From Verrucomicrobiota bacterium (lineage in GTDB: Bacteria > Verrucomicrobiota > Verrucomicrobiia > Limisphaerales > JADLHS01), in NCBI GenBank assembly GCA_004297495.1, contig SCTL01000837.1, positions 1-13,109 of the forward strand: a DNA stretch of 13,109 bases, read 5' to 3'. Below are positions 1 to 6,096 of the stretch, piece by piece. The notes beneath the pieces are model-generated. The model was given only the letters and a program-made list of their open reading frames with translations. It had not been told where the DNA came from and did not search any database. Within the stretch, counting starts at the first letter, position 1; each line of letters opens with the position of its first letter. Both the position numbers and the translations under genes were made by a program.

Positions 1-24
1 TAGGTCTTCCATTCAGACCAGCCT

Positions 25-2385
25 ATGAAAACCCGCGTTCCGTCTGTTCGAGGCAAGATGTTGCTGCTTGTCACGGCGCTGTCGCTGTCGCTCGCTCCCC
101 GCGCCTTCTCCAGTGACCTGCTCGTTTACAACAACAACGACAGCAGTGCCGGCTCGTTGCGGCAGCGAATCCTCGACAACAACGGGACGCCCACCGGCGG
201 CAATACCATCATCTTCTCCAACATCGTCACGGGCACCATCACGCTGACCAGCGGTGAATTGTTGATTACCAAACCCCTCACCATTATCGGCCCTGGCGCG
301 AACGTGCTAGCCGTCACCGCCAACCACGCCAGCCGCGTGTTCTATGTGAGCAACGCGGCGACCGTCAACATTTCCGGCCTGACCATTAGCAACAGCGGGA
401 CCAACACAGGTCTCTTCTTCTACGGAGGCGGGGTTTACAATGACGCCACGACATTGACCGTTAGCAATTGCACTATCAGGGGCAACACCGCCAAGAAGAA
501 AGGTGGCGGCATTTGCAACACTGGGACGCTGAAGCTGCTAGGCAGCACTGTTAGCGACAACTGGGTGTCCGAAATTGGTGGCGGCGGATTGTGCAATTTT
601 GGATTTCCGGCGGCAGTGACGATAACGAACTGCACGTTCAGCGGCAACTCGGCCCCCACCTTGTTCGGCGGCGGTGCCATCCTCAACGAAGGTTCAACGT
701 CAACGTTGACGGTGATAGCCAGCACCTTCAGTGGTAACACCCTATCTTCGTCCTACAATTACACCGCCGGTGGCATCTCGATAGACGACGGTTCATTGGA
801 GATCGGCAATACCATCCTGAACGCCGGCACTTGGGGGACCAACATCTACAATCATTCGGGCACCGTCACCTCGCACGGCTACAACCTTTGCAGTGACGGC
901 GGCTTCGGCGTGTTGACCGGGGTCGGTGATCAGAACAACACGAATCCCAACCTCGGCCCGCTTCAGGACAACGGTGGCCCGACCCCGACATGCGCACCTC
1001 TTGCTGGCAGTCTGGCCATTGATCAAGGCAAAAGCTTCGGCCTGACTACAGATCAGCGTGGCCGTCCCCGGACTTATGATTATCCCGCCACTCCCAACGC
1101 CTCCCTCGGTGACGGCACCGACATCGGCGCAGTTGAATTCTCTCCCATAGGGACATTGGTGGTGTCCAACACCAACGATCAAACGACCGGCTCTTTGCGA
1201 CAAGCCGTCGTGGATGCCGCGCCGGGCGATGCGATCACCTTCGCCACAAACGTCACCGGAGCCATCACACTCACTGGCGGTGAGTTGCTGGTTGCAAAGA
1301 ACCTGACGATCCTAGGCCCGGGCGCGAAGGTACTGGCCGTCAACGGAAACGCCGCCAGCCGGGTGTTTAATATCTCCACCGGGATCGTCAACATTGCCGG
1401 TCTGGCCATCACCAACGGCCGCGTCGCCAACGACCTTGGCGGTGGCATCAAGAATTACGGCACGCTGACGTTGAGCCATTGCCGCGTGTCCCAAAACCAG
1501 GGCACGAACAACAGCAGTGGCGGAGGAATTTTCAATGCCTACCCGGGCTCATTGACTTTGAGCAACTGCGTGGTTTCAGACAACACGGCCGGCATAAGCG
1601 GGGGCGGTCTTTACAACTACCTGGCGACTCTAACAATTGTCAATTCGACCATTGCCGCCAACAACGCTACCAACGGCGCGGGCGGCGGCATCCGGATGCA
1701 GGGTGGCACGGCCGATATCAGAAGCAGCACGTTGGCCATCAACAGCACCGCGGGCCCGTCCGGAGGCCCGGGAGGCGCGATTGCCAGTGATGCGGGGGCC
1801 GTGATGACATTCCGCAACACCCTGATCGCTAAAAATACTGCCGGCACGGGCCCTGACTTGTATGGCGCTTTCACGTCCGCCGGTTACAACTTGGTCGGCA
1901 ATAGCGACTCGAGCAGCGGTTTTACGGATGGGGTCAACCACGATCAGGTGGGTTTTACGCCAATCCCGCTTAACCCGTTGCTCGGCTCGCTGCGAGACAA
2001 CGGTGGCCCGACACCGACGATGGCGCTGCTCTCCAACAGCCCGGCCATTGACAAGGGCCAGAGTTTTGGTCTCACCACCGACCAGCGTGGCGCGCCCCGA
2101 CCGTATGATTTTTCTTCCGCCACCAACGCGAGCGGCGGCGACGGGAGCGACATCGGCGCGTTTGAGTTGGGGAGACCGACGTTGAACATTCAGAAGTTCA
2201 ACACCAATGCAGTCCTTTCGTGGCAATCTTACTACGGTGATTTCACGCTTCAGTCCGTGACGAACGTCATCGCCTCGAATAGTTGGGCGGCGGTGGCGGG
2301 CACGCCCGTGGTGGTTGCGAATCAATACGTCCTCACCAACGGGCCGATTTCCAGCAACCGGCTTTTCCGACTCAAAGGCAACTGA
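25..2385 (+). CDS. Secreted right-handed beta-helix protein with two tandem modules
   Basis: The 786-residue product starts with a basic n-region, a hydrophobic stretch (about residues 12-24) and a likely signal-peptidase site near 'RAFSSD', so it is probably exported. Two homologous modules follow, about residues 31-372 and 378-715. Each opens with an 'ND...GSLRQ' segment like the CSLREA-type start of bacterial beta-helix surface proteins. Each then runs through many short Asn/Ser/Thr/Gly-rich turns with repeated 'GGGI/GGGL' and 'SGN/SDN' steps, reminiscent of chlamydial Pmp repeats, and closes with 'DNGGPTPT...AIDxGxSFGLTTDQRG...DIGAxE'. Residues 716-786 form a small beta-rich tail ('LSWQSYYGDFTLQSVTN', ending 'LFRLKGN') of a type I associate with verrucomicrobial secreted proteins. 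No catalytic motif is visible. A structural, adhesive or polysaccharide-binding role is inference. The 5' context is too short to show a promoter. ATG 58 (MLLLVTALSL) is an alternative start, but ATG 25 gives the better signal peptide. Confidence 0.88.
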   Translation: MKTRVPSVRGKMLLLVTALSLSLAPRAFSSDLLVYNNNDSSAGSLRQRILDNNGTPTGGNTIIFSNIVTGTITLTSGELLITKPLTIIGPGANVLAVTANHASRVFYVSNAATVNISGLTISNSGTNTGLFFYGGGVYNDATTLTVSNCTIRGNTAKKKGGGICNTGTLKLLGSTVSDNWVSEIGGGGLCNFGFPAAVTITNCTFSGNSAPTLFGGGAILNEGSTSTLTVIASTFSGNTLSSSYNYTAGGISIDDGSLEIGNTILNAGTWGTNIYNHSGTVTSHGYNLCSDGGFGVLTGVGDQNNTNPNLGPLQDNGGPTPTCAPLAGSLAIDQGKSFGLTTDQRGRPRTYDYPATPNASLGDGTDIGAVEFSPIGTLVVSNTNDQTTGSLRQAVVDAAPGDAITFATNVTGAITLTGGELLVAKNLTILGPGAKVLAVNGNAASRVFNISTGIVNIAGLAITNGRVANDLGGGIKNYGTLTLSHCRVSQNQGTNNSSGGGIFNAYPGSLTLSNCVVSDNTAGISGGGLYNYLATLTIVNSTIAANNATNGAGGGIRMQGGTADIRSSTLAINSTAGPSGGPGGAIASDAGAVMTFRNTLIAKNTAGTGPDLYGAFTSAGYNLVGNSDSSSGFTDGVNHDQVGFTPIPLNPLLGSLRDNGGPTPTMALLSNSPAIDKGQSFGLTTDQRGAPRPYDFSSATNASGGDGSDIGAFELGRPTLNIQKFNTNAVLSWQSYYGDFTLQSVTNVIASNSWAAVAGTPVVVANQYVLTNGPISSNRLFRLKGN
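115..1140 (+). repeat. Intragenic module 1 of 2 (protein-level duplication)
   Basis: This copy encodes residues 31-372 of the beta-helix protein. It aligns with 1156-2169 at a nearly constant offset (about 346 residues at the start, 343 at the DNGGPTPT motif). The shared landmarks are GSLRQ, 'LTxGELLxxKxLTIxGPGAxVLAV', ASRVF, DNGGPTPT, SFGLTTDQRG and DIGAxE. The two copies have diverged clearly at the DNA level, so the duplication is not recent. Confidence 0.8.
1156..2169 (+). repeat. Intragenic module 2 of 2 (protein-level duplication)
   Basis: This copy encodes residues 378-715 and repeats the landmark order of module 1. It keeps a cleaner opening segment ('GSLRQAVVDAAPGDAITF') and has slightly different Asn-rich turns in the middle. 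A short linker ('SPIG') joins the modules. Confidence 0.8.
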
Positions 2386-2390
2386 AAGCC

Positions 2391-2398
2391 GGAGAAGG
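2391..2398 (+). promoter_or_regulatory. Shine-Dalgarno sequence setting a TTG start
   Basis: GGAGAAGG lies just after the stop of the beta-helix gene and ends 4 bases before TTG 2403 (8 bases from GGAG). It is the reason for preferring TTG 2403 over GTG 2415, or over the longer open frame that runs back into the upstream gene. Confidence 0.6.
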
Positions 2399-2402
2399 GT
2401 CA

Positions 2403-2672
2403 TTGGTTTCCGCCGTGAACCCGTTGAACCACATCCGCAATTTCCTGCGCATTGATGACCGGCTGGCCACGAGCGGCATGCCGCAGCCGGCGGACTTCGA
2501 GCGGTTCACGCGCGTGCTCGACGCCTGCGCGGGCCAGCGCGTGTTCGTGCATTGCGCCGCAAACAAGCGCGTCTCGGCGTTCGTTTTTCTGCATCGCTTG
2601 AGTCGCGGCACGGATCGCGGCGCGGCTGAAAGCGATCTCAATTTTCATGGCGGCGAACTTGGCGCTTATTGA
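2403..2672 (+). CDS. Shortened tyrosine-phosphatase-like protein, probably decayed
   Basis: The 89-residue product resembles the small bacterial 'protein tyrosine phosphatase family' (DSP-like fold, usually about 150-165 residues). The family's opening segment is present ('NFLRIDDRLATSGMPQP', residues 13-29). So is the active-site block 'RVFVHCAANKRVSAFVFL' with Cys51 and Arg56 (C-x4-R, a spacing I recall for this family rather than the classical C-x5-R). The roughly 50 residues that normally separate these blocks are missing: 'MPQP' runs straight into 'ADFERFTRVLDACAGQ'. The expected C-terminal 'IWxPxxxW' segment is replaced by a short unrelated end, and a +1 shift near 2640 would read 'FSWRRTWRLLNW', which looks closer to the family. 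The start codon is TTG with a good ribosome site, 17 bases after the previous stop. An intact enzyme is unlikely. A pseudogene is the best reading, and a minimal functional variant is the alternative. Confidence 0.6.
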   Translation: MVSAVNPLNHIRNFLRIDDRLATSGMPQPADFERFTRVLDACAGQRVFVHCAANKRVSAFVFLHRLSRGTDRGAAESDLNFHGGELGAY

Positions 2673-2741
2673 ATTGGAGCAAGCCAAAAGGGCTGAAATG
2701 ACTTTACTTCGGTCATCGGCGCGGCATCCTCCTGCCCCGTT

Positions 2742-2870
2742 ATGGACGCATTCTGGAGTATTTTTGCAATGCCGATCGGCGTGGCCATGTGCTTTGGCCC
2801 GGCGATGGTGATCTGGTGGCTCGTGGACTCGAAGAAAGAGGCCGCGCCGGAAAAAGTCGCCAAGAAGTAA
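2742..2870 (+). CDS. Small single-span membrane protein, 42 residues
   Basis: The reading frame begins MDAFWSIFAMPIGVAMC and has one hydrophobic segment (about residues 4-28, with Phe4, Trp5, Pro11, Pro20 and a Trp25-Trp26 pair). A charged tail rich in Lys, Ala and Glu follows (residues 29-42, ending KVAKK). By the positive-inside rule the tail would be cytoplasmic. There is no strong Shine-Dalgarno sequence. ATG 2742 is the first ATG in the frame after an in-frame stop at 2694. I do not recognise a family and assign no function. It is supported by its clear membrane-protein composition, its fit in an otherwise empty gap and its same-strand neighbours. It could be a chance frame. Confidence 0.55.
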   Translation: MDAFWSIFAMPIGVAMCFGPAMVIWWLVDSKKEAAPEKVAKK

Positions 2871-2945
2871 TCTTCCCGCAGAAGTTTTCAGTTGCCCTGC
2901 CGGTTCACCCGCCTAAGTTCACGGTTGTAACGACCAAACTCGTTT

Positions 2946-3185
2946 ATGGCTGAACCGATCATCGCCCAAAAATTTCCGTTCGTTCAAAAGCAGAACGCCG
3001 GCTCGTACTGGTGGTGCGCCTGCGGTCGCTCCAAATCCCAACCGTTCTGCGATGGCTCGCACAAAGGCACCGGCTTCACGCCGAAGAAGGCGGACCTCGC
3101 CGAAGAAAAAACCGTGGCGTGGTGCGGCTGCAAACATTCCAAGAACGCGCCGTTCTGCGACGGGAGTCATAGCCAACTGAAGTGA
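2946..3185 (+). CDS. Tandem CDGSH iron-sulfur domain protein
   Basis: The 79-residue product contains two CDGSH-type binding motifs, C-x-C-x6-PFCDGSH: 'CACGRSKSQPFCDGSH' (about residues 24-39) and 'CGCKHSKNAPFCDGSH' (about residues 60-75). In this family three Cys and one His of each motif hold a [2Fe-2S] cluster, so two clusters per chain are expected, as in the CISD3/Miner2-like class. No signal peptide or membrane anchor is visible, so the protein is probably cytoplasmic. Roles in redox sensing or cluster transfer are known for relatives, but the specific partner here is not evident. The start at ATG 2946 leaves a normal short N-terminus ('MAEPIIAQKFPF'). No strong ribosome site is visible. 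The gene stands 75 bases downstream of the small membrane protein and converges with the histidine kinase gene. Confidence 0.93.
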   Translation: MAEPIIAQKFPFVQKQNAGSYWWCACGRSKSQPFCDGSHKGTGFTPKKADLAEEKTVAWCGCKHSKNAPFCDGSHSQLK

Positions 3186-3255
3186 CGAGTGACGGGTGGC
3201 GAGTGACAGGATGCGGGCGCGGGTGTCTCGTCACTCGTCACTTGTCACCCGTCAC
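3182..3255. repeat. GTGAC-rich palindrome between convergent genes
   Basis: Two 26-base arms (3182-3207 and 3230-3255) flank a 22-base spacer. Each arm is made of GTGAC units, for example 'GTGACGAGTGACGGGTGG'. The arms are complementary at 22 of 26 positions. Three of the four mismatches become G-U pairs in a plus-strand transcript, so the RNA stem would be nearly continuous. The left arm overlaps the CDGSH stop codon, and the right arm contains the stop and last codons of the histidine kinase. It could act as a bidirectional terminator-like hairpin, although no T-tract follows. I associate such GTGAC palindromes with dispersed repeats in related genomes, and that cannot be tested from one copy. 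Confidence 0.8.
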
Positions 3256-4815
3256 CAGCCGCAGGTGTGAAATTCGGAACACCGCGCCGCGCGGTTCGTT
3301 CGGCATACAATCAATTTCCCAGCCGTGCGCGAGCACGATCTGTTGCACCACCGCCAGACCGAGGCCTGTGCCTTTTTCAGTCGTGGTGAAGTAAGGTTTG
3401 AAAATGTCCTCGCGCTGTTCGGCGGGCACGCCTGGGCCGTTGTCGCGGATTTCCAGTGTCGTCTCCAGCGCGCCGTTCTTCACCGCGCTCACGCTGATTT
3501 CGCCGCCGCGCTGCACGGCTTGCGTGGCGTTGAGCAGCAGATTGAACAGCGCCTGCCGGAGCAATTGTTGATCGGCAAGAATCACCGGCAGGTTTTCCGC
3601 CACGGTGACGCGCAGCGCTTTGTCCTCCAGATCGTGTCCGAGCGCGCGCACAACTTCGCCCACGGCGGAACTCAGCGGCACATTGCCGCGGCGCACTTCG
3701 CGCGGACGCGAGAAGTTGATGAACTCGTTCAACTGCGCCGTCACGCGGTCGGCTTCGTCCACGATGCTCCGGGATTTCTCGCGCACCTCGCCGGAGGCGC
3801 CGTCCTGCTTGGAAATCATCTGCGCCAGCCCGCGAATGATGTTCAGGGGATTTTTGGTTTCGTGCGCCAGCCCGGCGGCGGCAAAATTCATTTCCTTGAG
3901 GCGCGAATTCAATTCCGCCGCGCGCACGAGGCGGACCTCCAGTTCGGAACTGCGTTGCAGATTGCGCCACGCAAAACCGAATCCCAAGACGGACGCGCCC
4001 GCCAGCACGCAGATCGCGCCGCGCATCCAGAGATCGCGGTCGGCGGCGGCGGCGAGGGATTTGGTCGAGAGCACAATCACGAAACTGTGGACGCCCTGTT
4101 TTTGCAGCAGGTCTTTGTAGTCCTGCTCGCTCATCCAGAAGGGCCGGCCAAACGGCGGACGCCCGTCGCCATCGCCGCGACGGCCACGCCGGCGCGGCGG
4201 TTGATTCGTGCCGGCGTCAGGAGGAGGCGGTTGCGATCCGGATTCACCAACTGCGGGTGGTTGCTCTCCACTTGGCGACGGCTCCGGTCGCGGCGGGTTC
4301 TCGTTGCGCGAGGGAAACTGGCTGGAGCGATTCGTGCCGCGGCCGAACATTTCATTCACCACGATGACAGGATTCTGTCGTTCACCTTCGGGCACGGCGT
4401 TGGTGCCGAGATTGGCGATCTGGTTCGTGCCGAGTTCGACGAGATTCATCACCGCTACGCTCCGCTCCGTCCAGTACGGCGCGCCACTGGGCACGAGGGT
4501 CTTCAAATCGGCGGTGATGGGTTCGCCGGCCAGCGCGACGACGTCCTCGGATTCATTGAGCAGCGCAATGGAGTTCACGCCGCCAAGCTTGATGAGTTCC
4601 TTGAGCGCCGGTTCGAGCCGGTCGCGCGGCACGACACCGAAGCGGCGCATCGCGTTCATCATGCGCCCGGCGGTGCTGGAAATGTCGCGGGCGCGATTGA
4701 TCAGCTCATCGCGCGCCGACTCGCGCACGCGCGCGTGCTCGAACGCCTGCCACACCAGCACCAGCGCCCAGACGACGGCGAGCAGACTGTAAACGTATCG
4801 TTGGCGCAGGATCAT
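3238..4815 (-). CDS. Membrane sensor histidine kinase, NtrB/ZraS-like
   Basis: The 525-residue product has a first membrane span at about residues 8-24, an extracytoplasmic region to about 264, and a second span at about 266-282. The extracytoplasmic part includes a Pro/Arg/Gly-rich disordered stretch (about 164-226, with runs such as QPPPPDAGTNQPPRRRGRR). The cytoplasmic kinase core has an H-box 'GLAHETKNPLN' with the phospho-acceptor His318, an N-box 'NLLLNATQA' near Asn429, a G1 box 'DNGPGVP' from Asp458, an F-box region 'IFKPYFTTT' and a G2 box 'GTGLGL' from Gly482. All residues needed for autophosphorylation are present. No response regulator gene lies in the window. The start is 29 bases after the secretin gene, so the kinase is probably co-transcribed as the last gene of the secretion operon. 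Its last residues ('LVTGDK') and stop are encoded by the GTGAC palindrome. The signal sensed is unknown. Confidence 0.93.
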   Translation of the reverse strand: MILRQRYVYSLLAVVWALVLVWQAFEHARVRESARDELINRARDISSTAGRMMNAMRRFGVVPRDRLEPALKELIKLGGVNSIALLNESEDVVALAGEPITADLKTLVPSGAPYWTERSVAVMNLVELGTNQIANLGTNAVPEGERQNPVIVVNEMFGRGTNRSSQFPSRNENPPRPEPSPSGEQPPAVGESGSQPPPPDAGTNQPPRRRGRRGDGDGRPPFGRPFWMSEQDYKDLLQKQGVHSFVIVLSTKSLAAAADRDLWMRGAICVLAGASVLGFGFAWRNLQRSSELEVRLVRAAELNSRLKEMNFAAAGLAHETKNPLNIIRGLAQMISKQDGASGEVREKSRSIVDEADRVTAQLNEFINFSRPREVRRGNVPLSSAVGEVVRALGHDLEDKALRVTVAENLPVILADQQLLRQALFNLLLNATQAVQRGGEISVSAVKNGALETTLEIRDNGPGVPAEQREDIFKPYFTTTEKGTGLGLAVVQQIVLAHGWEIDCMPNEPRGAVFRISHLRLVTGDK

Positions 4816-4844
4816 GGTTCGTTAGTCATCGCTCGCGCGACATT

Positions 4845-6077
4845 CTATTTGCTGGTGCGCGGCGTGGCGATGGCCGGTTTCTGCGGGTGCTCGGGCGTGT
4901 TGTTCAAATAACGGTTCAACTCCTCTTCACTGAAAGCTTTCGGCGCAATGGTGGTCGCGGCTTTTTCCCGGTCGGTAACGGAAGCCAGATCGCGCGGGTC
5001 CTTGACGATGTGCGGCGTCATGAAGATCAGCAATTCCGTCTTCGCGTTGTTCGTGACCTTGTGTTTGAACAACAAACCGATCAACGGAATGTCGCCGAGG
5101 ATTGGGACTTTGCTTTCTGAATTCAGCCGCTGCGTCTGCATCAAGCCGCCGATGACCACGGTCTGTCCGTCCGGCACAACGACGACGGTGTCGGCAGAAC
5201 GCGAGTTGATGACGGGCGCGGAGACGACGGTCGAGTTGTTGGTGCTGCCGTTGGAAATGGGCACCCACTGCGAGCGGTCGGCCAATTCCGAAGTCGAAGG
5301 CGTCACGATCATTTCCACGTAGTTGTCGGACGTGATGAACGGCGTGACCTGCAAACTGATGCCAACGTTCTGGTAGGAAACGGAGTTGATCTGGTTGCCG
5401 AAGGTATCGAAGCGCGTGTTGGTGATGAGCGGCACCTGCTGGCCGATATTGATCGTGGCCTGCTGGTTGTTGCGCGCGAGTATGGAAGGGCGCGAAAGGA
5501 TTTCCGTCTTGCCCGCTTTGGCCAGCGCCGAGAGCGTGACTTCCAAATCGCTCCCCAGCAGATGATACAGCCCGCCGCTGCCGGCGGTGGCGCCGAACGT
5601 ACGCGCGAGATCGAACGCCGTGGAGGCCGATCCCGTGCCAGTGAGTGGCGGGACGGTTTTGCTGCTGATTTTGTGGGTGTAGCTGCCGTCCACCCCGACG
5701 TCCAAATCCTTCGAGTAAACCGCCTCCATGAAGATGCACTTGATCAACACCTGTGGCGCGGGCCGGTCGAGCTGGCCCACCACGTCCTTGATGTGCGCCG
5801 CCGTGTCGTCGTCGGCAACCACGATGAGACTGCGCGTCTCGGCGTCGTAAGTAATGCGCGCCTGACCGATGTCCGTGCTGCTCGGATAACTGGTCTTGGT
5901 CGCGGAAGACGTGGTGGAGCGTTGTTGGTTGAAGCCGCCGAAGCCACCGAAACCACCGCCGCCGAAACCGCCGCCCGGCTGCGCCCAAGCCGTGACGCCC
6001 GCGCAGATAACCGCGATCACCAGCACGGCAATGAACCGCTTTGAATTGTTTTGATTCGTTTTCATTCGTTTGTCCAT
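4845..6077 (-). CDS. gspD: Secretin, C-terminal part (outer-membrane channel)
   Basis: The 410-residue product has its own signal peptide (cleavage near 'VTAWAQ', residue 33) followed by a Gly/Phe-rich tract (34-49). Residues about 70-106 are only the second half of a secretin N-domain ('ARITYDAETRSLIVVADD...VGQLDRPAPQV'). The secretin channel domain follows at about 108-358. It shows the usual entry 'QVLIKCIFMEA', 'ILSRPSILARNNQQATINIGQQVP', 'VPDGQTVVIGGLMQ' and 'KVPILGDIPLIGLLF', with 'TELLIFMTPHIV' at the end. Residues 359-410 form a charged tail. A full GspD is about 650-700 residues, so this is the channel half of a divided secretin whose N-domains are encoded just upstream. The start could also be ATG 6065, which leaves the signal peptide intact. 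It should form the outer-membrane gate of the type II system. Confidence 0.9.
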   Translation of the reverse strand: MDKRMKTNQNNSKRFIAVLVIAVICAGVTAWAQPGGGFGGGGFGGFGGFNQQRSTTSSATKTSYPSSTDIGQARITYDAETRSLIVVADDDTAAHIKDVVGQLDRPAPQVLIKCIFMEAVYSKDLDVGVDGSYTHKISSKTVPPLTGTGSASTAFDLARTFGATAGSGGLYHLLGSDLEVTLSALAKAGKTEILSRPSILARNNQQATINIGQQVPLITNTRFDTFGNQINSVSYQNVGISLQVTPFITSDNYVEMIVTPSTSELADRSQWVPISNGSTNNSTVVSAPVINSRSADTVVVVPDGQTVVIGGLMQTQRLNSESKVPILGDIPLIGLLFKHKVTNNAKTELLIFMTPHIVKDPRDLASVTDREKAATTIAPKAFSEEELNRYLNNTPEHPQKPAIATPRTSK

Positions 6078-6096
6078 ATGGAAAAATTTCCCAAGT

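Noticed and set aside
2283..2402. Extension of the phosphatase-like frame into the end of the beta-helix gene
   Set aside because: The extra residues do not resemble the family, and TTG 2403 has a good Shine-Dalgarno sequence after the previous stop.
1630..2403. Open frame of 257 codons on the minus strand, opposite the beta-helix gene
   Set aside because: It is an antisense shadow. The sense frame has a signal peptide and repeated domain landmarks.
3325..4911. Open frame of 528 codons on the plus strand, opposite the histidine kinase
   Set aside because: It is the antisense shadow of a clear kinase with all catalytic boxes. The composition (many His, Arg, Ala) is typical of reading a GC-rich gene backwards, and it shows no domain.
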